Both the position numbers and the translations under genes were made by a program. A DNA stretch of 64,000 nt from assembly GCF_000455325.1 (NCBI RefSeq), contig NZ_HG322952.1, forward strand, positions 148,476 through 212,475. Reading direction: 5' to 3'. The first letter of the stretch is position 1; each line of letters opens with the position of its first letter. Source of the stretch: Mycolicibacterium septicum DSM 44393. Its GTDB lineage: Bacteria > Actinomycetota > Actinomycetes > Mycobacteriales > Mycobacteriaceae. Below are positions 42,235 to 52,670 of the stretch, piece after piece. The notes under the pieces were generated by a model. The model did no database searches, was not told the origin of the DNA, and was given only the letters and a program-made list of their open reading frames with translations.

Positions 42235-42261
42235 CATCAACTTAGGTTGAGGTTCTAGCGT
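42231..42261 (+). promoter_or_regulatory. MerR/SoxR-type promoter with 19-bp spacer and dyad
   Basis: TTGACA (42231-42236) and TAGCGT (42256-42261) are 19 bp apart, longer than usual. The spacer opens with the dyad TCAAC-TTAG-GTTGA followed by GG, close to SoxR boxes (CCTCAA...TTGAGG) set in the long spacers of MerR-family targets. The -10 lies 7 nt before GTG 42269. No MerR gene is nearby. Confidence 0.6.
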
Positions 42262-42268
42262 CGAGCGC

Positions 42269-43300
42269 GTGAGCCAACCAGAGGTGATAGTCGACCAGGT
42301 CGTCCTTCGAGACGGCTTCGTCCCATTGATCGATATCAGCAGCGCCCGCAATGGCGACCCACGCCAACGCCAGGCGGTGGCCGACGCCATCGGCCGATGC
42401 TGCGAGAACAGCGGCTTTTTACTGCTCGTCGGCCATGGAGTGCCCGATGACGTGATCGAGGACGTCAACCGCGCGCTGCGCGAGTTCTTCTCGCTGCCGC
42501 AGGCCGTGAAAGAACAGATCGGGGCGGATCCCACCGATCCGCTGGCCCGCGGGTTCAGCAGCGCAGGCAACCTCGCGGCCACCAACGACGGAGCCGACCG
42601 CGCGGCCGAGCACGAATCACCGGACCGCGTAGAGAAATTCGTGCACTTCCCGCTGGGCAACCCGGAGGGATACGACGGACCCGGATGGTCAGACGAGCGC
42701 GTCTTCGTCGCCGAACGATGGCCCGAGGTGCCCGGATTCCGAACGGCCTACCAACGGTACTACGACGAGATGTCTTCCCTCGCCACCGAATTGGCGCGGC
42801 TCTTCGCCCTGGCCCTGGGCCTGCGCGAAGACTGGTTCGACACCTCGATCGACCGGCACAACTCCAACCTGATGGCCAACCACTACCCGGCCGACGACCA
42901 ACCGGAAGGCCACATCCGGCTGAGCCAGCACAGCGACTGGGGCAACCTGACGATCCTGCTGCAGGACGAATCCCAGAGCGGGCTGCAGGTTCTCAACGAT
43001 CGTGGTGAGTGGCTCGACGTGCCGGTGGTTCCTGGTGCGTTCGTCATCAACATCGGTGACCTGCTGGCACGGTGGACCAACGACCGGTGGGTCAGCACCG
43101 TGCACCGCGTGGTGAGCACCGGAGCGCCGACCGCCGAGCGGTTCACCCTTCCGTTCTTCCACCAGCCGAATTACGACGCGGTGATCGAGTGCATCCCCAC
43201 CTGCGCCTCAGCGGACAACCCAGCGCGGTACGAGCCGGTGGTGTCGGGACCGTACCTGCTCAACAAGTTCAAGGTCGCCTACGACCTGAGTCCCGGCTGA
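42269..43300 (+). CDS. Isopenicillin N synthase-like 2-oxoglutarate/Fe(II) oxygenase
   Basis: 343 residues. DIOX_N start (VPLIDISSA, GFLLLVGHGVP) and a double-stranded beta-helix core. Iron ligands are seen as H221 and D223 (QHSDWGNLTILLQD) and H279 (TVHRV). The co-substrate R-x-S motif reads R-F-T at 291-293, so the 2-oxoglutarate anchor is slightly altered. The substrate is unknown; it need not be a beta-lactam precursor. GTG 42269 is set by a leaderless-type promoter that resembles a SoxR/MerR target. Confidence 0.83.
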   Translation: MSQPEVIVDQVVLRDGFVPLIDISSARNGDPRQRQAVADAIGRCCENSGFLLLVGHGVPDDVIEDVNRALREFFSLPQAVKEQIGADPTDPLARGFSSAGNLAATNDGADRAAEHESPDRVEKFVHFPLGNPEGYDGPGWSDERVFVAERWPEVPGFRTAYQRYYDEMSSLATELARLFALALGLREDWFDTSIDRHNSNLMANHYPADDQPEGHIRLSQHSDWGNLTILLQDESQSGLQVLNDRGEWLDVPVVPGAFVINIGDLLARWTNDRWVSTVHRVVSTGAPTAERFTLPFFHQPNYDAVIECIPTCASADNPARYEPVVSGPYLLNKFKVAYDLSPG

Positions 43301-43309
43301 GGTTGGGGC

Positions 43310-44269
43310 TCAGTGCCGCTCGGCCAGGGCACGCAGGAAGAACATCAGGTTGGCCGGACGCTCGGCCAACCGCCGCACGAAGTAGCCGTACCACTCGTTG
43401 CCGAACGGGACGTACACCCGCACATGGTTGCCCGCATCGGCCAACCGGCGTTGTTCGGCGTCGCGGATGTTGTAGAGCATCTGGTACTCGAAACCGTCCA
43501 CCCCGCGGCCGAACTCGTCGACCAGTGCCGGTACCGCGTCGATGATCACCGGATCGTGTGAGGCCACCATCGGGTAGCCAGATCCGGCCATGAGCACCCG
43601 CAGGCACCGCAGGTAGGAGTCGGTGACCTCCTCGGCGTCCCGGTAGGCCACCGAGGAGGGTTCGTCGTAGGCGCCCTTGCAGAGCCGGATCCGGGCTCCG
43701 GCTGCGGCGAACTCTCGGCAATCCGCCTCGGTACGGTGCAGGTAGGCCTGCAGAACCGTGCCCAGCCAGTCGAATTCGGTACGCAGGTCACGCACGATCG
43801 ACAGGGTCGAGTCGGTGGTGGTGTGGTCCTCGGCGTCCACGGTCACCCAGGCTCCCACCTCACGGGCCTTGGCGCAGATGGTGTGCGCGTTCTCGTAGGC
43901 GATCTTCTCGCCGTCGCGCGGCAGTGCCTGGCCGAGGGCCGAGAGCTTGAGCGATACCTCGAGCGGCCGCACTGCCGCGTCGGCGTCACCGCGCTGCGCC
44001 AGCCCCTCGAGCAGGGTCAGGTAGGCCTGCACGGTGCGTTCGGCGTCCTCGTTGCTGGTGGTGTCCTCGCCGAGGTAGTCGACGGTGACGAAGCGACCCG
44101 AATCGCGCAGGGCACCAACGGTGTCGAGCGCATCCGGCACCGTCTCCCCCGCGACGAAACGGTCGACCACCTTGCGGGTGATGGGGAGGCGTTCAGCGGT
44201 GTGGCGCAGCCGCGGCGAGTGCGAAGCGGCCAGGATCGCGGGGCGGGCAACCCGCTGGAACACGCCCAT
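43310..44269 (-). CDS. pruB: Proline dehydrogenase PruB
   Basis: FAD enzyme oxidising proline to pyrroline-5-carboxylate. 319 residues, monofunctional type. Landmarks: VTVDAEDHTTTDSTL, RIRLCKGAYDEPSSVAYR, YPMVASHDPVII and FEYQMLYNIRDAEQRRLAD, with the RRLAxR-like end YFVRRLAERPANL. It lies 1 nt behind pruA in the same operon; its product is PruA's substrate. Matches Rv1188. Confidence 0.92.
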   Translation of the reverse strand: MGVFQRVARPAILAASHSPRLRHTAERLPITRKVVDRFVAGETVPDALDTVGALRDSGRFVTVDYLGEDTTSNEDAERTVQAYLTLLEGLAQRGDADAAVRPLEVSLKLSALGQALPRDGEKIAYENAHTICAKAREVGAWVTVDAEDHTTTDSTLSIVRDLRTEFDWLGTVLQAYLHRTEADCREFAAAGARIRLCKGAYDEPSSVAYRDAEEVTDSYLRCLRVLMAGSGYPMVASHDPVIIDAVPALVDEFGRGVDGFEYQMLYNIRDAEQRRLADAGNHVRVYVPFGNEWYGYFVRRLAERPANLMFFLRALAERH

Positions 44270-44270
44270 C

Positions 44271-45899
<1,629 letters not shown>

Positions 45900-45933
45900 G
45901 AGTCAAGAATCCCCGACGTGACCCACGCAACAC

Positions 45934-45949
45934 TTGTCCGATCAGACAA
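45934..45949. promoter_or_regulatory. Probable PruR-type box upstream of pruA
   Basis: TTGTCCGATCAGACAA is an inverted repeat with one mismatched pair, 35 bp before the pruA start. A third half-site ATCGGACAA lies at 45973-45981. Confidence 0.6.
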
Positions 45950-45968
45950 GCCTTGAGCCGCTAGTCGG

Positions 45969-45981
45969 TAGAATCGGACAA
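45969..45981 (+). promoter_or_regulatory. pruR -10 overlapped by a half-site
   Basis: TAGAAT (45969-45974) lies 8 nt before ATG 45983. The half-site ATCGGACAA (45973-45981) overlaps it and the presumed transcription start, fitting self-control of pruR. Confidence 0.45.
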
Positions 45982-45982
45982 C

Positions 45983-47554
45983 ATGCGGACTACGGGTGTC
46001 AGCCTGGGCCAACTGCTGTTGGCGCTGGATGCCACGCTGGTGCGGCTGATCCAGGCGCCACGCGGTCTGGACCTGGCCGTGGCCTCGGCGGCACTGATCG
46101 ACTCCGACGATGTGCGCCTGGGTCTGGCGCCGTCCGCGGGGGCTGCCGACGTGTTCTTCCTGCTCGGGGTCTCCGAGAAGGATGCGCTGCGCTGGGTCGA
46201 GCAACAGACCGCGCGACGGGCGCCCGCGGCCATCTTCGTCAAGGAACCGTCGGCGGCGGTGGTCAGCCACGCGGTGGCGGCGGGCACCGCGGTGGTGGCA
46301 GTCGATCCCAGGGCCCGTTGGGAACGGCTCTACCGCTTGGTCAACCACGTCTTCGAGCATCACGGCGACGGCGCGCTGCACGCTTCGGACACCGATCTGT
46401 TCGGCCTGGCCCAGTCCGTTGCCGAACGCTCCCACGGCATGGTCAGCATCGAGGATGCCCAGTCGCACGTGCTGGCCTATTCGGCCTCCAGCGACGAGGC
46501 GGACGAGTTGCGGCGGTTGTCGATTCTCGGCCGCGCGGGCCCGCCGGAGCATCTGGCCTGGATCGCACAGTGGGGCATCTTCGACGCCTTGCGCTCCCGA
46601 CCGGAGGCGGTGCGGGTGGCCGAGCGTCCCGAACTGGGGTTGCGCCCCCGGTTGGCCATCGGCATCTTCGCACCCGCCGTCGACGAGCGTCGGGCCCCTG
46701 CCTTCGTCGGCACGATCTGGGTTCAGCAGGGCAGCCGTCCGCTGGCCGAGGATGCCGAGGACGTGCTGCGCGGCGCCGCGGTCCTGGCCGCGCGCATCAT
46801 CGCCCGGCTGGCCTCCGCCCCGTCGACGCACGCCGTGCGGGTGCAGGAGCTCCTGGGGTTGGGCGAGGCAGGCGCTCCGGTCGAGGTGGAGTTGATCGCC
46901 AGAGAGTTGGGTGTGGCCGTCGACGGCCGAGCCGCGGTGATCGGCTTCGCCGGCGGCGCTGCGGGTACCCGGCCGGCCGATGTGCTGGCATTGAGCGCCA
47001 GCGCTTTTCGCCACGACGCGCAGATGGCGTCGGCGGGGTCCCGTGTCTACGTGTTGTTCCCCAGCACCGGCAAGGCGGTGACCTCGTGGGTGCGCGGCAC
47101 GGTGTCGGCGCTGCGGGCCGAATTGGGACTGCAGCTGCACGCGGTGATCGCCAGCCCGGTGGCCGGCCTGGCCGGCGCCGCGAGTGCCCGCATCGATGTG
47201 GACCGCGTGCTCGACACGGCCGAGCGTCATCCCGGAACGCTGGCCGCGGTCACCTCACTGGCCGAGGCGCGCACCACGGTGCTGCTCGACGAGATCGTCA
47301 CCGCGATCGCCTCGGACGAGCGGCTGATCGATCCGCGGGTGCGGACACTGCGCGCCGACGAGCCGGTGCTCGCCGAAACCCTGGGCGTATACCTGGACTG
47401 CTTCGGCGATGTCGCTGCGGCGGCACAGCATCTACATGTCCACCCCAACACCGTGCGCTACCGGATCCGCCGGGTCGAGCAGTTGCTGGCGGCCTCACTC
47501 AACGATGCCGACGTGCGACTGCTGCTCTCGTTGAGCCTGCGCGCGACCGTTTGA
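45983..47554 (+). CDS. pruR: PucR-family regulator of proline use, PruR
   Basis: 523 residues. An N-terminal PucR/GAF-like sensing region is followed by a C-terminal PucR helix-turn-helix: LAETLGVYLDCFGDVAAAAQ and LHVHPNTVRYRIRRVEQLL. Homologues in mycobacteria (Rv1186c) activate pruA-pruB when proline is present. Divergent from pruA over an 83-bp gap containing matching half-sites, which fits control of both directions. Confidence 0.9.
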   Translation: MRTTGVSLGQLLLALDATLVRLIQAPRGLDLAVASAALIDSDDVRLGLAPSAGAADVFFLLGVSEKDALRWVEQQTARRAPAAIFVKEPSAAVVSHAVAAGTAVVAVDPRARWERLYRLVNHVFEHHGDGALHASDTDLFGLAQSVAERSHGMVSIEDAQSHVLAYSASSDEADELRRLSILGRAGPPEHLAWIAQWGIFDALRSRPEAVRVAERPELGLRPRLAIGIFAPAVDERRAPAFVGTIWVQQGSRPLAEDAEDVLRGAAVLAARIIARLASAPSTHAVRVQELLGLGEAGAPVEVELIARELGVAVDGRAAVIGFAGGAAGTRPADVLALSASAFRHDAQMASAGSRVYVLFPSTGKAVTSWVRGTVSALRAELGLQLHAVIASPVAGLAGAASARIDVDRVLDTAERHPGTLAAVTSLAEARTTVLLDEIVTAIASDERLIDPRVRTLRADEPVLAETLGVYLDCFGDVAAAAQHLHVHPNTVRYRIRRVEQLLAASLNDADVRLLLSLSLRATV

Positions 47555-47641
47555 GGCCGGGCCGGTGTCCATCGTTCGGTTGACAGACGAATCAGCCGTG
47601 AAGTCGTCGCGCGGAGGCCCCCGGAGGAGCACCGTGGGGGT

Positions 47642-49126
47642 ATGACAACCGAAGCGGTCCAGCAGGAATCCGAGCATCCGTATCTCAGCGGGAACTTCGC
47701 ACCGGTGCACGACGAGGTCACCGTCACCGACCTCACCGTTACCGGGACCATTCCGGACTACCTCGACGGGCGCTATCTGCGCACCGGACCCAACCCGCTG
47801 CGAGCTCCCGATCCGCAGCGCTACCACTGGTTCTTCGGCGACGGCATGGCGCACGGGATCCGGCTGCGCGACGGCGCGGCGACCTGGTACCGCAACCGAT
47901 GGGTGCGGTCGTCGTCGGTGGCCCGCGAGCTCGGCGAGAAATGGGCGGGCGGCGCACACGCGGCGGGATTCGACTTCGCCGCCAACACCAACATCATCGG
48001 CCACGCCGGCAAGACCTTCGTCCTCACCGAGGCCGGCGTGCGGCCCTACGAACTCACCGAAGAACTCGACACCGTGGGCCCGTCCGATTTCTGCGGCACC
48101 CTGTTCGGCGGCTTCACCGCACACCCCAAGCACGACCCGAAAACCGGTGAGCTGCATGCGGTCTCATACAACCCGATGCGCGGCAACCTGGTCAGCTACA
48201 CCGTCACCGGGGTGGACGGAAAGGTCCGGCGAGCCGTCGACATTCCCCTGCCCACACAGACGATGATGCACGACTTCACCCTGACCGAACACTACGTCGT
48301 GCTCTACGACCTGCCGGTGGTGCTGGACCTGTCCGCTGTGGTCAAGAGCGCCCCGGCCCGCACCGTGACGCGGCTGTTGACCAAGTTCGCCGCCACGCAC
48401 GTGGCGCCGGACTTCCTGCTGCGTGCAACGATGCGCGGTTCCGAACACCGGGGGTTGCCGTTTTCGGGGATGCCCTACCGGTGGGCACCCGAGCGCGGCG
48501 CCCGCGTGGGGGTGATGCCGCGGGAGGGCTCGGCTGCCGACATCCGGTGGTTCGAGGTGCCGACATGCTATGTGTTCCACGCCCTCAACGGTTACGACCA
48601 CACCGGGGCCGACGGCGAGCAGATCGTCCTCGATGTGGTGCGGCATCCAGCGGTGTTCACCACCGGGGATCAGTTGTTCACCGACTCGGTCACGTTGGAC
48701 CGCTGGACCATCGACCTGAAAACCGGCCGGGTGCGCGAGCAGCGGCTTCACGACGAGTCACAGGAGTTCCCCCGCGTCGACGAGCGGCTTGTCGGCCTAC
48801 CCCACCGGTACGGCTACACCGTCGGTATCAATGTCGGGCCGGACGGAGCGCCGACTGCCGTCCTGCGCCACGACCTTCGGGAGGGCGGCACAGAGCGCGT
48901 CGAGTTCGGGCCGGGACGCGAGCCCGGCGAGTTCGTCTTCGTGCCGGCCGGTCCGGACGCCGCCGAGAACGAGGGTGTGCTGATGGGATTCGTCTACGAC
49001 CGCGCCGAGAACCGCAGCGATCTGGTGCTGCTCGACGGGCAGACCCTGGCACCTGTTGGCACCGTGCATATTCCGGTCAGGGTTCCGCACGGCTTCCACG
49101 GCAATTGGGTGGCGTCGGACCGTTAG
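47642..49126 (+). CDS. Carotenoid cleavage oxygenase (RPE65 family)
   Basis: 494 residues, full length for the family. Iron-binding histidines appear in the expected seven-bladed propeller landmarks: FTAHPKHDPKTGELH, TMMHDFTLTEHYVVLYDLP, YVFHALNGYD and the terminal VPHGFHGNW. The enzyme splits carotenoids or apocarotenoids, possibly lignin-derived stilbenes, with O2. GGAGGAG lies 15 nt upstream of ATG 47642. No carotenoid synthesis genes are near. Similar M. tuberculosis genes (Rv0654, Rv0913c) lie elsewhere, so this position is an accessory one. Confidence 0.87.
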   Translation: MTTEAVQQESEHPYLSGNFAPVHDEVTVTDLTVTGTIPDYLDGRYLRTGPNPLRAPDPQRYHWFFGDGMAHGIRLRDGAATWYRNRWVRSSSVARELGEKWAGGAHAAGFDFAANTNIIGHAGKTFVLTEAGVRPYELTEELDTVGPSDFCGTLFGGFTAHPKHDPKTGELHAVSYNPMRGNLVSYTVTGVDGKVRRAVDIPLPTQTMMHDFTLTEHYVVLYDLPVVLDLSAVVKSAPARTVTRLLTKFAATHVAPDFLLRATMRGSEHRGLPFSGMPYRWAPERGARVGVMPREGSAADIRWFEVPTCYVFHALNGYDHTGADGEQIVLDVVRHPAVFTTGDQLFTDSVTLDRWTIDLKTGRVREQRLHDESQEFPRVDERLVGLPHRYGYTVGINVGPDGAPTAVLRHDLREGGTERVEFGPGREPGEFVFVPAGPDAAENEGVLMGFVYDRAENRSDLVLLDGQTLAPVGTVHIPVRVPHGFHGNWVASDR

Positions 49127-49129
49127 CAT
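49124..49129 (+). promoter_or_regulatory. Candidate leaderless -10 (TAGCAT) overlapping a stop codon
   Basis: TAGCAT ends 6 nt before ATG 49136. Its TAG is the stop of the carotenoid oxygenase gene, the same trick as at 30591. Confidence 0.5.
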
Positions 49130-49135
49130 CGGCTG

Positions 49136-50332
49136 ATGACCGAGAACGGTCCTGGCCTGCGTGAGCCGTCGAGCTGGCACTGGATGTGGGAGGCCTACGT
49201 CTGTGGCCTCTGCATCGCGGCGATGGTGGCGGTGGTGGTGCTGCAGCGGCCCCTCGGCGGGAACGTACCTGTGGCCTGCGGCGCACTCGCCGCCATGGTG
49301 GTGATCGTTCTGACGTTCGGCCGCAACGTTATTCGTGATGTGGATCCGTCCGCCGGCCCGGTGAGCGCTCGCGCCGCGGCGTTCGTCGCGGTGATGATCG
49401 CACTGTGGCTCATCGCCATGCTGGCAGCCGACGCGGCGGTCACGGCGATCCCGGCGCTGTACCCACTGATCTTCGCCACACTCCCGCTCACCGCTGCCCT
49501 GACGCTCACCTTCCTGGTCACCCTGGCTCCACTGGCACTGGCCGCGGCCGTTCATGGGCTGGGGTGGTCGAGCCTGCCCGCAGTGGCGGCGATAACGCTG
49601 GCGGGGGCGGTGGCGGCCCCCATCATCGGCACCTCGATCATGACCATCATGCGCCAGCGCAGGCAGTTGGAAGAGACAGTCGCCGAACTGGCGGCCACCC
49701 GGGCCGAGACCTCCCGGCTCTCGCGGGAGGCCGGTGCGGCCACCGAGCGGGAGCGGCTGGCCCGGGAAATCCACGACACCCTGGCGCAGGGGTTCACCAG
49801 CATCGTCGCGCTCGCCCAGGCCGTGCAGGCCGAGAGCGAGAGCGATCCGGCCGCCGCCGCCCGCCACGTCGAGCTGATCCGCAGCACCGCGCGGGACAAC
49901 CTGGCCGAGGCCCGCACGATGGTGACCGGGCTGACGCCCGCCGCGTTGGAGGAGGGCTCGCTGTCCGCCGCCCTGCGCCGCCAGGCCGATGGCCTGGCCG
50001 CCGAGACCGGGATCGCCGTCGACGTCCGCATCGACGACGATCTACCGCAGCTCGGCATGGCCGCCGATGTGGTGCTGCTGCGCAGTGCGCAGGAGGCGAT
50101 GGCGAACGTGCGCAGGCATGCCCACGCCAGCGTGCTGCACGTGCGGCTGCAACCGGATGCGGGAGGGGTGCGGCTTTCCTTGTCCGACAACGGCATCGGC
50201 CTGCAACCCGATCACGTCGACGGGTTCGGCCTGCGCGGGATGCGGGCCCGGCTCGACCAGGTCGGCGGCACGCTGACGCTGTCCACACCGGAAGGTGGCG
50301 GGGTTCGGGTGGTCGTGGCGGTGCCGACATGA
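49136..50332 (+). CDS. NarL-type sensor histidine kinase
   Basis: 398 residues. About five membrane helices (residues 20-175) form a simple sensor with no extracellular domain. HisKA_3 motif REIHDTLAQGFTSIVALAQ carries the phosphorylated His, followed by the ATP-binding N-box RSAQEAMANVRRHAHA and SDNGIGLQPDHVDGFGLRGM. It signals to the response regulator that begins in its own stop codon. The signal is unknown; a membrane-embedded sensor suggests a lipophilic or envelope cue. Confidence 0.88.
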   Translation: MTENGPGLREPSSWHWMWEAYVCGLCIAAMVAVVVLQRPLGGNVPVACGALAAMVVIVLTFGRNVIRDVDPSAGPVSARAAAFVAVMIALWLIAMLAADAAVTAIPALYPLIFATLPLTAALTLTFLVTLAPLALAAAVHGLGWSSLPAVAAITLAGAVAAPIIGTSIMTIMRQRRQLEETVAELAATRAETSRLSREAGAATERERLAREIHDTLAQGFTSIVALAQAVQAESESDPAAAARHVELIRSTARDNLAEARTMVTGLTPAALEEGSLSAALRRQADGLAAETGIAVDVRIDDDLPQLGMAADVVLLRSAQEAMANVRRHAHASVLHVRLQPDAGGVRLSLSDNGIGLQPDHVDGFGLRGMRARLDQVGGTLTLSTPEGGGVRVVVAVPT

Positions 50333-50946
50333 CGACCGTCTTGCTGGTCGATGATCACCCGGTGGTCCGCGAGGGGCTGCGCGGCATGATCGACGCCGAG
50401 GACGACCTGACCGTGATCGGTGAGGCCGGCTCCGGGGCCGAGGCGATCGGGCTGGCCCACACGCTTCGACCCGACGTCATCCTGATGGACCTGCGGATGC
50501 CCGGGATCGACGGTGTCACCGCCACCGCACAGATCCTGGCCGACAATCCGTCGACGCACATCGTCGTGGTCACGACCTACGAGAGCGACACCGACATCCT
50601 TCGCGCCGTGGAGGCCGGGGCGACCGGCTATCTGCTCAAGGACGCGTCCCGCGCCGAGTTGGCCCGCGCCGTGCGCGACGCCGCGCGCGGCAAGACGGTA
50701 CTCGCCCCGGGCGTGGCCGACCGGCTGGTGAACGCGGTCCGTGCACCGTCGGTGACACTGTCGACGCGCGAAGCGGAGGTGCTGGCCCTGGTGGGCACGG
50801 GGGCTACCAACTCCGATATCGGCCGCGCCCTGCACATCAGCGAGGCCACGGTGAAGACGCATCTGCTGCGCGCGTTCAACAAGCTCGGGGTGTCCGACCG
50901 CACGGCAGCGGTCACCACCGCGATGTCTCTGGGATTGCTCGACTGA
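50329..50946 (+). CDS. NarL/FixJ-type response regulator
   Basis: 205 residues. Receiver domain with VLLVDDHPVVREGL, the phospho-acceptor Asp in ILMDLRMPG, and the Lys in YLLKDASRAEL. The C-terminal LuxR helix-turn-helix is LSTREAEVLALVGTGATNSD then ISEATVKTHLLRAFNKLGV. ATG overlaps the kinase stop (ATGA), so both are co-translated. Targets are not evident; no output gene lies beside it in the same direction. Confidence 0.9.
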   Translation: MTTVLLVDDHPVVREGLRGMIDAEDDLTVIGEAGSGAEAIGLAHTLRPDVILMDLRMPGIDGVTATAQILADNPSTHIVVVTTYESDTDILRAVEAGATGYLLKDASRAELARAVRDAARGKTVLAPGVADRLVNAVRAPSVTLSTREAEVLALVGTGATNSDIGRALHISEATVKTHLLRAFNKLGVSDRTAAVTTAMSLGLLD

Positions 50947-50952
50947 GCCCGA

Positions 50953-52053
50953 TCAGGCCAGCCGCTGCACGGCGGTGGCGATCCGCTCGTCGGTCGCAGT
51001 CAGCGCGACCCGCACGTACCGCGCTCCGGCCGGCCCGTAGAACTCGCCCGGCGCGACCAGGATCCCGCGCTCGGCCAGCCAGCTGACGGTGTCGCGGCAC
51101 GGCTCACCGCGGGTGGCCCACAGGTACAGGCCTGCCTCGGAGTGCTCGACGGTGAACCCGGCCGCCTGCAGGGCGGGCAGCAGGACCGCACGGCGCTTCA
51201 GGTACCGCTCGCGTTGGATCGCTTCGTGCTCGTCGTCATCGAGGGCGGCCACCATCGCGCCCTGCACCGGCGTCGGCACCATCATCCCGGCGTGCTTGCG
51301 CACCGCGAGCAGTTCGGCCACCACGGCGGGGTCCCCCGCGACGAAACCGGCGCGGTAGCCGGCCAGCGAAGAGGTCTTGGACAAGGAGTGCACGGCCAGC
51401 AGGCCGGTGTGGTCGCCGTCGCAGACCGACGGGTGCAGCACGCTGAACGGCTCGGCTTCCCAGCTCAGGCCCAGGTAGCACTCGTCAGACGCGATCAGTA
51501 CGCCGCGCTCCCGGGCCCAGGCCACCACCTTGCGCAGGTGGTCCACCCCGAGCACGCGGCCGGTGGGATTGCTGGGCGAGTTCAGGTAGATCAGCGCGGG
51601 ACGCTGCGGCCCCAGCTGGGTCAGCGAATCGGCGCGCAGCACCTGCGCCCCGGCCAGCAGGGCGCCCACCTCGTAGGTGGGGTAGGCCAGTTCGGGGACG
51701 ACGACGGTATCGCCTGCACCGATCGCCAGCAGCGTCGGCAGCCAGGCGATCAGCTCCTTGGTGCCGATCACCGGCAGCACCGCGTCCGGCGCCAGGTCGG
51801 TGATGCCGTAGCGGCGTTGCAGTGCCGCGGCGGCGGCGGTGCGAAGGGCCTGGGTACCGGCGGTCGTCGGATAGCCCGGGGCGGAGCTGGCGGCGGCCAG
51901 CGCATCCCGGATCACCGGCGCCACCGGGTCAACCGGAGTGCCTACCGAAAGGTCGACGATTCCGTCGGGGTGAGACCGGGCCAGAGCCGTGACGTCGGCC
52001 AGGGTGTCCCACGGGAACTCTGGCAGTGCCGCCGAACGACGCTGTCGCACCAC
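50953..52053 (-). CDS. dapC: N-succinyldiaminopimelate aminotransferase DapC
   Basis: PLP enzyme of lysine/DAP synthesis. 366 residues from GTG 52053. Class I aminotransferase landmarks: FPWDTLADVTALARSHPDG, LSVGTPVDPV, LNSPSNPTGRVLG, SDECYLGL, and the PLP lysine in VHSLSKTSSLAGYRAG. It follows fdxC by 29 bp, the order kept in M. tuberculosis (Rv1178-Rv1177). Works between DapD and DapE, encoded at 35.7-37.8 kb. Confidence 0.92.
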   Translation of the reverse strand: MVRQRRSAALPEFPWDTLADVTALARSHPDGIVDLSVGTPVDPVAPVIRDALAAASSAPGYPTTAGTQALRTAAAAALQRRYGITDLAPDAVLPVIGTKELIAWLPTLLAIGAGDTVVVPELAYPTYEVGALLAGAQVLRADSLTQLGPQRPALIYLNSPSNPTGRVLGVDHLRKVVAWARERGVLIASDECYLGLSWEAEPFSVLHPSVCDGDHTGLLAVHSLSKTSSLAGYRAGFVAGDPAVVAELLAVRKHAGMMVPTPVQGAMVAALDDDEHEAIQRERYLKRRAVLLPALQAAGFTVEHSEAGLYLWATRGEPCRDTVSWLAERGILVAPGEFYGPAGARYVRVALTATDERIATAVQRLA

Positions 52054-52082
52054 GTCAGTCTCGAAGCCGGTGTCGACTGTGC

Positions 52083-52406
52083 TCAGTCCTCGGCCTTGGC
52101 CGGCAGATCCTTGATCACCTGCGGATCGTTGTCGGTCTCGCCGACCTTGGAAGCGCCGCCGGGTGAGCCCAGTTCGGAGAAGAAGTCAGCGTTGGCCTGC
52201 GCGTAGCTGCTCCACTGGTCCGGCACGTCATCTTCGTAGTAGATGGCCTCGACCGGGCAGACCGGTTCGCACGCGCCGCAGTCCACACACTCGTCGGGGT
52301 GGATGTACAGCATGCGTGCACCCTCGTAGATGCAATCGACAGGGCATTCCTCGATACATGCCTTGTCTTTGACGTCGACGCAGGGTTCGGCAATGACGTA
52401 CGTCAC
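52083..52406 (-). CDS. fdxC: Ferredoxin FdxC
   Basis: Seven-iron type ferredoxin, 107 residues, a low-potential electron carrier. GTG 52406 with AGGAGAG 7 nt upstream gives the conserved start TYVIAEPCVDVKDKACIEEC. A second cluster motif CVDCGACEPVCPVEAIYY follows. The frame is open to 52595, but that stretch has no similarity and would bypass the ribosome site. First gene of the fdxC-dapC unit. Confidence 0.93.
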   Translation of the reverse strand: MTYVIAEPCVDVKDKACIEECPVDCIYEGARMLYIHPDECVDCGACEPVCPVEAIYYEDDVPDQWSSYAQANADFFSELGSPGGASKVGETDNDPQVIKDLPAKAED

Positions 52407-52625
52407 TGATGTCTCTCCTGTCCAGTGGGCTGCTGGGCTCGGTGGTCGGGACTCTGATGAGTTCGACGTCACAGTATGCGTTGCCCATACTTGGACGCTC
52501 GTCTCAGTGTGCCCTAACTTCACGCACCACCCATTTAAGGGTGGCGCGTAGTAACTGATACTAAACGTCGCAGATACACCTCGCCTAGTCGCCATGGCCT
52601 ATTACTTGCCCCTTCGGCGACGCCA

Positions 52626-52639
52626 TACAACTAGTTGCA
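52626..52639. promoter_or_regulatory. KstR-consensus operator before fadH
   Basis: TACAACTAGTTGCA matches the published KstR motif TnnAACnnGTTnnA at every fixed position. It lies 32-45 bp before the fadH ATG, over the likely -35. Confidence 0.6.
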
Positions 52640-52658
52640 TAGGACCGCCGGTCCCACC

Positions 52659-52664
52659 TACTCT
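52659..52664 (+). promoter_or_regulatory. Candidate leaderless -10 for fadH (TACTCT)
   Basis: TACTCT ends 6 nt before ATG 52671; a TTGCAT lies 18 bp further up, inside the KstR-like site. Confidence 0.5.
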
Positions 52665-52670
52665 GCCGAC

